64,000 nucleotides of DNA from Blattamonas nauphoetae (GCA_033064195.1 JARBJD010000279.1:1-64000), one strand, 5' to 3'. Shown: positions 1 through 10,158, counted from the stretch's first letter. Notes: generated by a model not told the origin, from the letters alone. Numbers and translations are program-made.

Positions 1-900
1 TTATTGCCACTTCATTGTAGACGATATTAAAGAGTTGATAATTATTCCTCGAGACATGCAGGATTTGAGACATTTGTACCTATCATTAGACCAAAGTCAA
101 GGTGGAAGCAATGAAGGTTGGAACTCAAGGGAAAGAGCAGTTCTATGGACCAACTTGAATGGAGTTACGGATACGATGGAATGAACACTAGGAGGTACAA
201 CTCAATCACAATCTGCAATGAGAGAATATACAAACCAAATGATGGAAAGGATTTGTAGCGACAAGAGAGATCAATGAGGACAACTACATCGTGATCGAAG
301 ACAGGAAAGCATCGTGCAAGAACATGTCTGCAAGAAGCAGTATTCACACTCTCGACAATGCGAAGTTCTGGTATCTGAATTTCATCTACAATTTCATGTA
401 CAAGTGTCTAGATATGAACAAGATTCCTTTTATGGGAGAGACACACAGACTCGCTTATTGGGCGATTAGTGGAGATCCGAATGCTGGTATCAACAATTTA
501 GAACATGTTGCTGACAAAGAATTCTATGATGCACACAAATATGAATGGTTTCCCAATCCTGAAAAAAGGTGTCGATGATGAGAAGAAACTGTTAGGACTA
601 GCAATTGAGAAGGAAGGTGAACAGATGATCTGTCTCGCACCCAAGTGTTACTCTCCTCGATGAGAAACAAGATCAAAGGAGTGTCTCTAAAGAAAACAAA
701 TATCACAAGCTTTAATGATTATGTGAGGTGTCTGAACGGAGAGAAAACTGTGACTACACAACATTGAACTTCCAGACGAAAGAATCATCAGCAGGACAAC
801 ACAAATGGATTTGAGATCGCTAAAATACAACAGAAACTCAGTCTCAGTGGAATTCATCTTAAGGCAATCGTACTGGAAATGAATCGTGTCCTCCATTCAT
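1..900 (+). pseudogene. Protein-primed family-B DNA polymerase, C-terminal remnant
   Basis: Short coding segments in this stretch have the flavour of the palm-to-thumb part of Polinton DNA polymerase B. They include an aromatic-rich block around 380-470 followed by DKEFYD and KYEWFPN type segments, which in protein-primed PolB follow the metal-binding palm motif. The enzyme would copy the element DNA using a terminal protein. The rest of the gene lies left of the window. The remnant is broken in several places. The family assignment rests on these short blocks plus position next to an integrase and capsid genes. Confidence 0.55.
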
Positions 901-945
901 TCATGGACTGAAAGCAACTGATTATCAAATAGAATAATATCAAAC

Positions 946-953
946 TTTATTTT
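946..953 (+). promoter_or_regulatory. Element promoter box for the 960 gene
   Basis: TTTATTTT lies 6 bases before the ATG at 960. It is one of eleven such boxes in the Polinton. Confidence 0.5.
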
Positions 954-959
954 GTATAA

Positions 960-1780
960 ATGTACACTCGACAATTGAATCAACAGCAGATCGATACACT
1001 CGTAAATAGATTACTTCAGAGTACAAAACACTCTCAAACCAAAATTTTTGAAATCAAATGGAGTTCAACAAACATTTTGCCAGTCTATATTGTTAATGAT
1101 TCACATGGAGAATACGATGCTAATGTATATTTTAATGATTGGTTGAATGGTGAATTATCTCTGATCTATCTACTTATTCAGGACGAAAGGTAGTCCAACA
1201 ATTTGTAAAAGCAATTCCTAGGACAAACAACAAGTGACTCCAGAGCTGAACAAGCATACAAAGCATATCAACAATATTATTACGAAGCACAAGATATTCA
1301 CTTTGGACAATCTTTCATTCCAGCGACATTTCCGATGCAAACACCAATGCAACCTTCAACTCTCCCCTGGGAGGCTCCGAAGTCTTAGCAAGACAAGTTC
1401 AACACTTTCGTCATCAATCAGAGTTGGAAAGAAGAGACATTTAAAACAAAGTCATTCACATCATGAATTTTGGCAAGGAGAGACGATACAATGAAGATCT
1501 ATTTCTGACTATATCACAAGTGCCAGACATTATTTCCAGAAATCCTTCAGAGTTGTCCGTACTGAACCAACCACAAGGCAAGTACTAGAAATGTTGGAAC
1601 AAATGAAAGGACTATTCGACTATCAACAAAAGACAATTCGGAAGAAGAACAAATCAAAGCAGAGAATTCAATTATGGATAATCAACAACGCATGGAACAA
1701 TTCATCACTAATAAGATTGTGGAGACAAAGAAGATGAACCGAGACATGTTTGTTCTGTCTCACATTAGCAGAAGTATTGG
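960..1780 (+). pseudogene. Broken Polinton gene of unknown function
   Basis: A clear start at 960 follows the element promoter box. The first segment of about 77 codons is acidic and mixed alpha/beta, and it ends with a hydrophobic patch. Coding-like composition (A-rich, few G) continues to about 1780, broken in a few places. I recognise no family. Its place between polymerase and integrase would fit one of the conserved but uncharacterised Polinton proteins or the virion protease, but I see no protease catalytic pattern. Confidence 0.4.
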
Positions 1781-1799
1781 TAGTGACAGAAACTGATTT

Positions 1800-2891
1800 C
1801 ATTCTTGCTCATCCAGAAACAAATCCCATTTGGTGGAAGATCATTTCAAGATTGGTACGAGGAATATGTTCATAGATGGAGTCTCGCCAATTCAAAACAA
1901 ACAACACTGAGAGGAAAGAAACGTGAAGCAATCACTAATGGATCACTCATGATTCCTACTCCGATAGAGAAAATCCAATATCCATTTCGATCAAAGATGC
2001 AATTCATGTCAAAGACATCACTGGAGATTCACACCAGACATCAGACAAAAGATTCCTCAGAAATGTGACCTTTACTTTTCTCCCAAGTTTGGATCATGGG
2101 AAATTGATCTTGTATTCATCCAATCACCAACGTCAAAAACAGTACTTCCAGATATATCTCTGCAATTAACATTAACACCCAAATACTTATTTGTGATTCC
2201 AGTTCTGGATAAATCATGGAGCAAAGTCAAGACTGCTATCAACGATCTGATAAATCATCGTGGCGTACATGTGAATAACATTCGAGGTGATGGAGAAGCT
2301 GCATGGACTAGTATTGAAGCACAAAAGTATTTTGAGCAACAGAAAGTCAGCACTTATTTCACAAGCTCACCATTCACAAATCACAACAGAATTGTCGATC
2401 GAGTGATCAGAACAATCAGAGATGGATTCCAAGACAATGCAACTCAAATGGCAAATCATTCACTGATGAATCAGATGGTGGAATACTACAACATGACTCC
2501 ACATCGAGCGTACTGGAACAAGTTCACTCCACAGCAGGCACAAAACAAAAGAGAGATTGAAGCTTTGTACATCTCCAGTTGTGAAGAACAATTAAAGAAC
2601 ATCCAACGACAACAGACAACTCAGATGTTATGGAAATACAAACCAGGAAACATACTGTTGATTCATCTAGACTTGAACAAGACTGTTGCCAAGTTTCAGA
2701 AGAAGCGTAGACAGTTTCAATTCGTGGGGAAATTCATCGAATACAAGCACGGTAATGTTGTAGCTACTCTACTGAATGGACTCACATGTCTGTCAAAAGT
2801 TGTCTACGTTCCAATCCAACACACAAAGTTCCATGCAGACTCAATTGACGATTTAACTCCAGAGTTCATTACTGAATTTAATTTGGTGTAA
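1800..2891 (+). pseudogene. Retroviral-type (RVE) integrase, broken
   Basis: The readable C-terminal part (2193-2891, about 230 codons) carries the integrase core. It has an Asp in RGDGEAAW, then about 35 residues later a TNHNRIVDRVIRTIRDG helix of the type that carries the last acidic residue in RVE integrases. A basic region and a small beta-rich C-terminal domain follow (KYKPGNILLIH to the end), as in Polinton integrases. The enzyme would join element ends to the host DNA with a 5-6 bp duplication. Related coding sequence continues upstream to about 1800. The gene has one or two breaks. It is followed 36 bases later by the next gene's start, with a promoter box between. Confidence 0.8.
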
Positions 2892-2911
2892 GTTTAATAA
2901 TGTTTCAGATA

Positions 2912-2920
2912 TTTTTATTT
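2912..2920 (+). promoter_or_regulatory. Element promoter box for the 2928 gene
   Basis: TTTTTATTT ends 7 bases before the ATG at 2928, in the short gap after the integrase stop. Confidence 0.5.
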
Positions 2921-2927
2921 CATTGAA

Positions 2928-3263
2928 ATGTCATCACTAAAGATTTTAGAACCATTTGATCCTGAACAGAAATGTTTTGAAACCATCTATGACTTTCAGA
3001 GATTTTTGGAAAAGAACAGAAAAGAACTGAACGAATACACCACTCAGAAACTCAATAGGATGATTCACATTGATGGATATCGTCTAACAAAAATAAGAGG
3101 TGAGATAGCACTTAGGAAGGTTAGTAGTGATAGTACGTATGGTTCTAATTCATTATCGATTGATCAAAGATTATCAGACATTGAGGAATCAATTCGAACA
3201 TTGACAGATACTCTCAGCATGAGGCTTCGAAGTCTTGACGAGACAATTGGGAATCTTCTATAA
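2928..3263 (+). CDS. Small coiled-coil Polinton protein, unknown role
   Basis: Codes for 111 residues. The N-terminal half is charged (around residues 10-45, FDPEQKCFETIYDFQRFLEK and following). The C-terminal 35 residues form a heptad-like helix, SIDQRLSDIEESIRTLTDTL and onward, suitable for oligomerisation. A similar arrangement, a small globular head plus a terminal coiled coil, is common in minor virion or scaffold proteins, but no family is recognised. The stop overlaps the stop of the ATPase gene read in the opposite direction by a few bases, so the two genes converge tightly. The start is supported by the promoter box. Confidence 0.65.
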   Translation: MSSLKILEPFDPEQKCFETIYDFQRFLEKNRKELNEYTTQKLNRMIHIDGYRLTKIRGEIALRKVSSDSTYGSNSLSIDQRLSDIEESIRTLTDTLSMRLRSLDETIGNLL

Positions 3264-4112
3264 GAGCTCTCTGACCCTTCTGATTAGTCCATCTTTGTTT
3301 ATTTCATTAAGTATGACTCCATCGGTATTGTATCGAAGAATAATTGCTTCACACTTTTGTTTTCGTTGATAGACATTCCAGAAATGTTGAATATCAATTG
3401 GTGAGTTCAATTGAGGATAGACTCTACTGATTCGTTCTCTATTGAATCCTCCAAAGATCCACATTGAATCAATGTTTGACTTCATATCTGCTGACAAACT
3501 GAAGAGCTCATGCAACGTCAGAAAGAATGTGAATTTTGGTTGTCGATTCTCAAGTAATAAATCCATTATTGTCATTCTATTTTTGGATGTTCTTCGTTCA
3601 CCAAGAATTCTGCGACAGTCATCTAGAAGGATAATCGTTTGGAGATTCTTCACTGAGAAGTCATCAATGTACAGAGCATCGAACAGTTCATCTCGGCATT
3701 CATCTGTAATCTTGTTTTGCCACTGATTGTCAATAATCTCTTCATAAGCAGCTTTAGACTGAGACAATTCCAACAGAAATGGTAGTGCTTCATCGTATTT
3801 GACTTTCACATACGGAACGTTCAATATTGGTTTGAATTTATCGAAGGTTGGATCAATATTCTTATCAGTGACGAAGACAAAGAGGTGAAACAGTTCATTC
3901 CTAACCTGAACATTTTGGAGTTTGGCAACCTCTCGAAGAGCATTGAATGTTTTTCCACTTCCTCTATTTCCAACAAGGACATTTACACTATTACGATTGA
4001 AATTGAGGTCTGGATGAATCTGAGATTGCACTTCATGAGAAACATTCCTACTAGATGCTTCACTTAATTTTGCATTCACATAGGCTGTTAGAGACATATT
4101 TGATTTGTTCAT
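3258..4112 (-). CDS. Packaging-type ATPase (FtsK/HerA-like)
   Basis: Codes for 284 residues. A Walker A motif, GNRGSGKT, sits at about residues 48-55, after a strand reading VNVLVG. A Walker B-like strand with acidic end, TIILLDDCRRIL, is near residue 160, and a probable sensor segment, FFLTLHELF, is near residue 195. This is the size and order expected of the genome-packaging ATPases of Polintons, virophages and adenovirus-like elements, which pump DNA into the capsid. It is the only central gene on the minus strand and diverges from the 4172 gene. The shared 59-base intergenic gap holds promoter boxes for both directions. The gene looks whole. Confidence 0.8.
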   Translation of the reverse strand: MNKSNMSLTAYVNAKLSEASSRNVSHEVQSQIHPDLNFNRNSVNVLVGNRGSGKTFNALREVAKLQNVQVRNELFHLFVFVTDKNIDPTFDKFKPILNVPYVKVKYDEALPFLLELSQSKAAYEEIIDNQWQNKITDECRDELFDALYIDDFSVKNLQTIILLDDCRRILGERRTSKNRMTIMDLLLENRQPKFTFFLTLHELFSLSADMKSNIDSMWIFGGFNRERISRVYPQLNSPIDIQHFWNVYQRKQKCEAIILRYNTDGVILNEINKDGLIRRVRELL

Positions 4113-4127
4113 TTCTGATTTAACTCT

Positions 4128-4136
4128 AATTAAAAA
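4128..4136 (-). promoter_or_regulatory. Element promoter box (weak) for the ATPase
   Basis: On the minus strand this reads TTTTTAATT, 15 bases before the ATPase ATG. It is a poorer and more distant match than the other boxes. Confidence 0.3.
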
Positions 4137-4147
4137 TTACTTTTGGA

Positions 4148-4158
4148 TTTTTTATTTT
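4148..4158 (+). promoter_or_regulatory. Element promoter box for the 4172 gene
   Basis: TTTTTTATTTT lies 13 bases before the ATG at 4172. The frame is also open from a TTG inside the box, but the ATG after the box is the better start. Confidence 0.5.
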
Positions 4159-4171
4159 GTATGAAATACAC

Positions 4172-5131
4172 ATGACTGAAAAGATAGTGTACCAACAAAC
4201 AGCAACGTTAAGACAACCAAAAAGATTCGGAGTGGATACTCAAGCAGCATTGAAAAAAATCTTTGCAGAAGATGACATTAGAACCACTATCAATCGTGCG
4301 TTAATTAGTGTTCCATCAGCGTTTGAATACATTGAAAGAAATGAACTCAATTGGGAAGTTATAGTGGAACAATATGGTAAAGTTCCAGATGTTATGGTCT
4401 ACGATAAAGAGACTAAAGATCTGGTTGCCGTTAATGGTTTCATGCTAGCTCCATACACAAATAGACCAGTCAAAGAGACTTACTACTCAATGAATCCAAC
4501 ACCAGAAATGCGAAGACAAAACAAGTACAAAACATTCTATCAAGATAATGGAAGGAGAATCAAAGCTGTGCATCGGAATTTTGTCAAACATGGTCAATAT
4601 GAACTACCATCGAATTACAAAGAAATTAGCTATGAAGAAGCAAAGAAGAAACGCTTGAATCAACCATTTGCGATTATGAAGAAACTTGCTGGTGAATGGA
4701 TGAACAATGTATTAAAGAGATATCGTGCCAACAAAACAAATCCAGTTGATATTAGCAAAGGTGTGATTGACAATAGTGTGTTCAATTCGATTCAATCCAA
4801 AGTTGGTTCAATGTTGTGGGATCAATGGCTTACAGATAATGTTCAAGGCTACGATAGTACGTCAGAGGAATGGAAGAAAATCAAACAAAGAAAAGACTTT
4901 AAGGAACGGGTTTATCCACGATTTTATCAATTGATCGAGTGTGATAAAACATATTTGGAACAATTCTTCAATACATATTCATCACAGATATCTACAATTG
5001 CTAATGATATTCAACGTCAAGCCTACAGAACAAGAGATCTCACCACATACCAATCACAAATGCCAAACTATACTAGATTTGCTCAATTGCAGAAAGACAT
5101 GGGAGAAGATGACAGTGGAAATGAAAGTTGA
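4172..5131 (+). CDS. Conserved-type Polinton protein, unknown function
   Basis: Codes for about 319 residues from the ATG at 4172. The protein is basic and mainly helical in its middle (residues 170-240, lysine-rich), with aromatic-rich stretches such as TNRPVKETYYSMNP near residue 110. The C-terminal end is acidic (MGEDDSGNES). I see no catalytic motif, membrane segment or zinc site. Position between the packaging ATPase and the small virion-like proteins suggests a structural or assembly role, which is inference. The gene looks whole and is followed at 5154 by another promoter box. Confidence 0.7.
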   Translation: MTEKIVYQQTATLRQPKRFGVDTQAALKKIFAEDDIRTTINRALISVPSAFEYIERNELNWEVIVEQYGKVPDVMVYDKETKDLVAVNGFMLAPYTNRPVKETYYSMNPTPEMRRQNKYKTFYQDNGRRIKAVHRNFVKHGQYELPSNYKEISYEEAKKKRLNQPFAIMKKLAGEWMNNVLKRYRANKTNPVDISKGVIDNSVFNSIQSKVGSMLWDQWLTDNVQGYDSTSEEWKKIKQRKDFKERVYPRFYQLIECDKTYLEQFFNTYSSQISTIANDIQRQAYRTRDLTTYQSQMPNYTRFAQLQKDMGEDDSGNES

Positions 5132-5153
5132 TGATTAAAAACAGAAATATATA

Positions 5154-5165
5154 TTTTTTATTTTT
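5154..5165 (+). promoter_or_regulatory. Element promoter box for the 5176 gene
   Basis: TTTTTTATTTTT lies 10 bases before the ATG at 5176. Confidence 0.5.
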
Positions 5166-5175
5166 ATATAAAGTG

Positions 5176-5748
5176 ATGCAACCAATTCTAAGTTGTCAAT
5201 TTACGAAACACACAAGTTCTTCTTCAGTACCAACATCAATCACCAACAATGTCATCATCGATAATAAAGGTTCGAATTCTGGAAGGTTGAATAGTGAGCA
5301 ATGAGCTAATGTTGAACTAGAGAATGTTCCAGGTGTTTATGATCCACCACTCGAGACATATCCATCAGCACCAATCCAAAGTCGTTCTATCCCACTCCGA
5401 GAATATACATCTAATATTACAGCATTCAAAGATCAACTGTTGCTAGTGTACAAGAATGCATTCGCTTGTGAAAAGAAACTATTGAATAACCTAATTGAAC
5501 CATCAAAGAAACTGATCACAAACCAAAGTGATTTATGTGCACTGATTGCTACACTCACTGGGATCAACGATGTGGTGATCGAATTGGATGATTTATCAAC
5601 AAAATGTTCATGCATTAATGCTCTCCCAGTGTTTAGAACCATTTTCAAGATCCTTGTTGGTGGAAAAGATATGAGTATAGCCTATAATGAAGCATACAAC
5701 ACCATTCTCAATTATGGTATCTCTCTCACCAAAGCAATACCCCGTTAG
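5176..5748 (+). pseudogene. Broken Polinton gene of unknown function
   Basis: A start after a strong promoter box at 5154 is followed by coding-like sequence up to 5748. The last 100 or so codons read as a helical protein with an NQSDLCALIATLTGIND type segment. There are one or two breaks. No family is recognised. Each flanking gene has the same promoter arrangement, so this was once a separate transcription unit. Confidence 0.5.
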
Positions 5749-5800
5749 GGCAGAAGTCTCTCATGAGATTATTTCCTCGCTAAAAATATAAATGAATTGA

Positions 5801-5813
5801 TTTTTTTATTTTT
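5801..5813 (+). promoter_or_regulatory. Element promoter box for the 5820 gene
   Basis: TTTTTTTATTTTT ends 6 bases before the ATG at 5820. Confidence 0.55.
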
Positions 5814-5819
5814 ACTTAA

Positions 5820-6131
5820 ATGGCACCAGGAAGTTTCAACAAACTCAAAAATATTGGCAAACAATTCTTTCAATTCATCAAACCTCTTGCTCCAACATTG
5901 CTTCAAGTCGGTGGTGGATTGCTCTCTCAAACGAACAGTAAATTTGGACAAACAGCAGGAGGAATTCTTAGTGGATTAGGAGGAATGATGGATTCGTACC
6001 AACAGAATAAAGCGATCAATCGAGCACCACAACAACCACAGATGATTGAGTACGAACCTCCACGAAATGCTCGGTACGTTAATGATGATATGCCCCAGTC
6101 GTCAAACTCAAAGATTCAATTCAAAGGCTAA
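5820..6131 (+). CDS. Small virion-like protein with amphipathic N-terminus
   Basis: Codes for 103 residues beginning MAPGSFNKLKNIGKQF, an amphipathic helix, then a hydrophobic glycine-rich stretch (LLQVGGGLLSQ and GGILSGLGGMM, residues 25-60). A polar, Gln/Pro-rich tail follows. It shares the MAPG start and general plan with the next gene at 6170. Small proteins with an N-terminal amphipathic helix are used by adenovirus-like virions as membrane-lytic or inner capsid proteins (adenovirus protein VI is the known example). That role here is inference from shape and neighbours. The gene looks whole. Confidence 0.65.
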   Translation: MAPGSFNKLKNIGKQFFQFIKPLAPTLLQVGGGLLSQTNSKFGQTAGGILSGLGGMMDSYQQNKAINRAPQQPQMIEYEPPRNARYVNDDMPQSSNSKIQFKG

Positions 6132-6153
6132 TCATTCACTAGTATTCGAATAC

Positions 6154-6162
6154 TTTTATTTT
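6154..6162 (+). promoter_or_regulatory. Element promoter box for the 6170 gene
   Basis: TTTTATTTT ends 7 bases before the ATG at 6170. Confidence 0.5.
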
Positions 6163-6169
6163 CCTAAAA

Positions 6170-6469
6170 ATGGCACCAGGTTGGTTATCAAAATTGGCAG
6201 CAGTCGGAAAAAACATACTCAGAGTTGGAGCTCCATTTCTGAATCTCATTCCCTTTGTTGGACCAGTGATTTCAAAGATTGCTCAGACAGGTGTTGAGAT
6301 GATACCAGATGTGAAATCGGATCAGCAAATCCATGCAGAAAAGATGGCTCAGTATGAACAAGCAATCAATGAAGGAAATACAGCACTTGCGAACAAACTC
6401 AGAGACGAAATACTGAGACTGGAAGAAAAAATGAAACCTAAAATGAGGAAACCAAAAAAGAAAAAGTAA
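6170..6469 (+). CDS. Small virion-like protein, hydrophobic head and basic tail
   Basis: Codes for 99 residues. MAPGWLSKLAAVGKNILRVG is an amphipathic helix, followed by a hydrophobic hairpin (FLNLIPFVGPVISKIA). A long charged helix comes next (EKMAQYEQAINEGNTALANK), and the last 14 residues are strongly basic (KPKKKK). The combination of a membrane-binding head and a DNA-binding-like tail fits an internal capsid protein. It is 38 bases downstream of the 5820 gene and looks like its diverged partner. No named family can be assigned from sequence alone. Confidence 0.65.
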   Translation: MAPGWLSKLAAVGKNILRVGAPFLNLIPFVGPVISKIAQTGVEMIPDVKSDQQIHAEKMAQYEQAINEGNTALANKLRDEILRLEEKMKPKMRKPKKKK

Positions 6470-6492
6470 CTAGAGTTAAAACATTAATGTAA

Positions 6493-6504
6493 TTTTTTAT
6501 TTTT
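6493..6504 (+). promoter_or_regulatory. Element promoter box for capsid paralogue 1
   Basis: TTTTTTATTTTT ends 6 bases before the ATG at 6511. Confidence 0.55.
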
Positions 6505-6510
6505 GTTAAA

Positions 6511-8379
6511 ATGAACTCGCATATAACACATCTGACAAACAAAAGAACTGGAGCTTCAACATTGACTGGCAATAGCACTGGATCAATCAAATACACAAGA
6601 GATGGCATTGGTCAAATACAACAGCAACTAATGTCTGAACACCACGTTAATTATCTTCTGAATGATGGAGCACACAGTACTTCTATTCAAGAATTGAAAC
6701 CATCAGAGAATTCACGATTCTACAGAGGACAAGAGATAATCATTCCATTGACTGGTAATCAAGACATTTGTCAAATTGATGATTCATTCATTACGTTCAC
6801 AATCACAACCACTTTGAAAGTCAACAATTGGAACATTACCCCAGACAAAGTTGGATCATACTCCAATGAAAGAATATTTATGTTCGTAGGACTTAAGCAT
6901 TCAGCATCAATCTTTAGTAGATTCACAGTTCTTCACAACAATCAAAGAATCATTAGCACTTCAAACAATGATGTCTCAATGGAATCACACATCTACAACA
7001 TGATTAAACCAAAGAGTCAATTGGAGAATCGAAAACATTCGCACACTCCTTGGGAAAATGCTTGGAAGCATGATGAATCTGTCGCTGGTGTTTATATTCC
7101 ATTATCATCTTTCACTACAGTGTCACAAGCTGGTGCTTTCATGGACACAATTGACGTACCAATTCGTATATCAATCAATCTTGAAGATCTTCTGATTTTC
7201 TCAGGGATGACTGACTATCCAAGATGTCTCTTTGGTGATTTGAAATTGAGTGTTTACATTAATGAGGATGCGTTCGTGTGTTGTCCTGTAAATCCTGAGC
7301 TTACTTTGAAAAATACACTTTCATCCTTCTTTAATGTTGGCTTAACAAGACCACCAATTCATCATGCGATCGCTGATTGTCACCAACATCGTCCATGGTT
7401 TTTCCACTCTCTACTAGCGAACTGCACCAAGAATTTTGTTCAGATTGGTCAATCATTTAGGATATCAGCAGTAACTCAAGACATTTACTACAACTCAGCT
7501 GGAACGGTTGCTAAAGAACCAGAATTCGTGGATCAGTACATCTCACTAAACATTATTGATTATCGCGTTGATGATGTTTATTGCATGAGTGCTGGATACC
7601 AAATGAAAGAAATTGCGAAAGAGAATCTCAAGAAGATGTAGCAGGATCGTCCAGGAACAATTCCAGCAGAAAAGATATCGTTCTATCCATTTCAGAAGAC
7701 ACCAACAGCAACAGGTATTGATTGTACTCAGCAAATGGTTCTCGTTAATGCCAAGGACATCATGCTTCTCTTCCGTCACTACGATAATGAAGTCACTTGT
7801 TTCCACAATCCAATGCAGAAAGATCTTCGAGTGCATCTCCTTGACAAATACTATCCAGATACCTGGACATCAACGATTGGAGCTCGCTTCTATCAATTTG
7901 CTTTGTCAACTCTCAATCTTGATTCATACCTGACTGTTCCAGATGATTTGGAGCGATCATTAACAGATTCTCTCGTTGAGGAACAGCTTGAAGGTGATGG
8001 AACATATGCTGGAGAAAAAATGACAAGAGTGCGACCGATTCATGACAATACTGACTTCCTCCTGTGCTTTTCAACACAAAGAAGTGGTTGTCCGACAAAC
8101 TGCAATGATTCAATCAGTTCCAGAGGTCAAAATATTCCAGTCACATTGAGATCAAGTCCGATTTACCAAGGAGTGATTGACACATACTATAATGTTCTCG
8201 ATCCAAGTCAAAAGGGTGGTGACATGACAACATTTACGCATCCTCCAGCACCGATTCTAGCAACCACTGCAACAACATGGTGGGTATTACGATTCAGCAA
8301 TGATATACCTATTGTTGAATACTATCCAAATCACACATTGAAAGCACTACACAAGGAACTTGGAATAATGAAATCATAA
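6511..8379 (+). pseudogene. Large capsid-like protein, paralogue 1 (broken)
   Basis: A coding region of about 620 codons with about one break. It aligns by eye with the gene at 8425 over much of its length. Shared features are a FYxG/MFVGLK turn followed by a region on sequence order, a PWENAW versus LWENVQ motif, a SVAGVYIPL versus SVCGFYFAP motif, a YPRCLFGDLKLSV versus YPNSIFGNLRLRF motif, and a PPAPILA...WW versus PPPPILA...YW end. The composition is beta-rich with many short strands, as expected for double jelly-roll capsid proteins, and the location matches the Polinton capsid module. Capsid identity is therefore likely but not proven from sequence. Confidence 0.65.
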
Positions 8380-8407
8380 AACTGTCAAAGAAAATAATGA
8401 AATTGTA

Positions 8408-8418
8408 TTTTTATTTTT
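8408..8418 (+). promoter_or_regulatory. Element promoter box for capsid paralogue 2
   Basis: TTTTTATTTTT ends 6 bases before the ATG at 8425. Confidence 0.55.
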
Positions 8419-8424
8419 CTATAA

Positions 8425-10116
8425 ATGAGAAGTATCAGAGCAAATCAATCCAAACCAACATCAACTTTAATTGAGCAAATTGAAGTCCAATCGTATATGC
8501 CGAAACAGTGGGATTCAGAACCACATGTCTATTCAATTCAAGAAGTGCATCCAACAAATCCTCCTATGCCATGCAGAATCACAGATGAGATTGAAGTCCC
8601 ATTGTGCTATGACGGTCATGATGTGACTGAGTTTTCGAAGAGTCATCTGCGAATAGATCTAACAATCACCATTCCATATGTGAAACCAACATCATCCAGT
8701 TTGGGTTCGTATGTCGAGGAATATGGAATGTTTTACGGATTTAAGTCGTCATCAGATGCAATTCGAGATATGAGACTCGTCGACAGTCAAGGAAATATTA
8801 TTGACAATTCACTTCAGAATAACCACATTCACGAATCTTTTCTTTATCACACATTCAAATCTCATGAAGAGAAAAACAATATGAAACATTGCTACAGTCT
8901 TTGGGAAAATGTTCAGAGAATGGATCCAAGTGTGTGTGGATTCTACTTTGCTCCGGTAAACACAGCATTTCAAACAATCACGAGAACAATTCCACTTGTC
9001 ATTCCATTTGTGAATTTGCTTCCACTGAGTACATTTGATCAGTATCCGAACTCCATCTTTGGCAATCTCCGATTGAGATTTCATTTGACAACTGAATCAC
9101 TTGTTTACTGTCCAATTCGAACATCTACTGTCATCCGAAAAACATTGGAAAACAGTCGCGAACAATATCCAGATAAGGCATTGATGTCTCTTTCAGACCC
9201 AGCTGAAATGGACCTTCTGCGTGAGGGAGAGTTATCAAATATGACTCAGGAATTTACACAAATCGGAAATCCGGTTCAACAATATAATTCACGTTACAGT
9301 CCATCCTCCTCAGGAGTTTCAGAGATTTCGACAATGGAAGCAACAATCAATGTCCTTTCCTCATCGGTGGATAAAGTCACTTCGATCTGCTACGGATATC
9401 AAATCACAGATGCAACAAAACAATCACTGATCAACACTTACTCAAAGACTCTATATGTCCTGAAAGCAGAAAGAATTGACACCCAATCATTTCAATCAAA
9501 AGCAAATGCCATGGGAGTGAGATCCAACATCAGTATCAAACTCAACAATCTCATGAATCTCATGTGCTTATTCCCTGAAAGACCTAATGAATGTACAGTC
9601 TTCAGAAATCCTCAATACGTTGGTCAATTCGAAATGCTTGGAAGTAACTTCCCAAATTTCCCAATGTCAACAATATCACCAGAGTTCTATCAAATGATGA
9701 TGGTGAATGGTGATTTCATTGGATGTTCTGCAACAGAAGAGTTCGAAAACTCCATTTGTTTACCTCGCACTTATTTCTACAAAGAAACAGAAAATGAATA
9801 TAAACGAAAAAGACCAGTGACAGACGCAACTTCTTTCACATTCATGGTGCCAACAGATCGAAGTGAAATCGCTGGTGGTGAAGAAGGTATTTCGACAGCA
9901 GAATCTGTCAATATTGTCTACAGAGGAACCCCAATCAAACAAGGTGAACTAGATCCATATTTCACATCAACTCCAGAAGGTCCTCCTCCACCAATTCTCG
10001 CATTACATCAGGCAACATATTGGTTGTTCTGGATCGAAAATGGACAACCACGGGTGAGATATGTCATTGATCGACGACTCCAAGAAGCATATGAAGAAGT
10101 GAAGAGAGGTTATTAA
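8425..10116 (+). CDS. Large capsid-like protein, paralogue 2
   Basis: Codes for 563 residues and looks whole. The predicted protein is beta-rich with no signal peptide or membrane helix. It is a diverged copy of the 6511 gene, sharing the WEN motif (near residue 157), the FGNLRLRF strand (near residue 212) and a C-terminal PPPPILALHQATYW segment. It carries an extra middle region (about residues 255-310, Ser/Gln-rich). In Polintons the major capsid protein is a double jelly roll of about this length and the penton protein is much shorter. Two long paralogues side by side could form a mixed capsomer, or one may have a spike role. Both ideas are inference. Confidence 0.7.
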   Translation: MRSIRANQSKPTSTLIEQIEVQSYMPKQWDSEPHVYSIQEVHPTNPPMPCRITDEIEVPLCYDGHDVTEFSKSHLRIDLTITIPYVKPTSSSLGSYVEEYGMFYGFKSSSDAIRDMRLVDSQGNIIDNSLQNNHIHESFLYHTFKSHEEKNNMKHCYSLWENVQRMDPSVCGFYFAPVNTAFQTITRTIPLVIPFVNLLPLSTFDQYPNSIFGNLRLRFHLTTESLVYCPIRTSTVIRKTLENSREQYPDKALMSLSDPAEMDLLREGELSNMTQEFTQIGNPVQQYNSRYSPSSSGVSEISTMEATINVLSSSVDKVTSICYGYQITDATKQSLINTYSKTLYVLKAERIDTQSFQSKANAMGVRSNISIKLNNLMNLMCLFPERPNECTVFRNPQYVGQFEMLGSNFPNFPMSTISPEFYQMMMVNGDFIGCSATEEFENSICLPRTYFYKETENEYKRKRPVTDATSFTFMVPTDRSEIAGGEEGISTAESVNIVYRGTPIKQGELDPYFTSTPEGPPPPILALHQATYWLFWIENGQPRVRYVIDRRLQEAYEEVKRGY

Positions 10117-10133
10117 TGATTAAACAGTTTTGA

Positions 10134-10145
10134 TTTTTTATTTTT
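10134..10145 (+). promoter_or_regulatory. Element promoter box for the 10159 gene
   Basis: TTTTTTATTTTT ends 13 bases before the ATG at 10159. That ATG is preferred over an in-frame TTG at 10144 inside the box. Confidence 0.5.
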
Positions 10146-10158
10146 GCTAAAAACAGCA

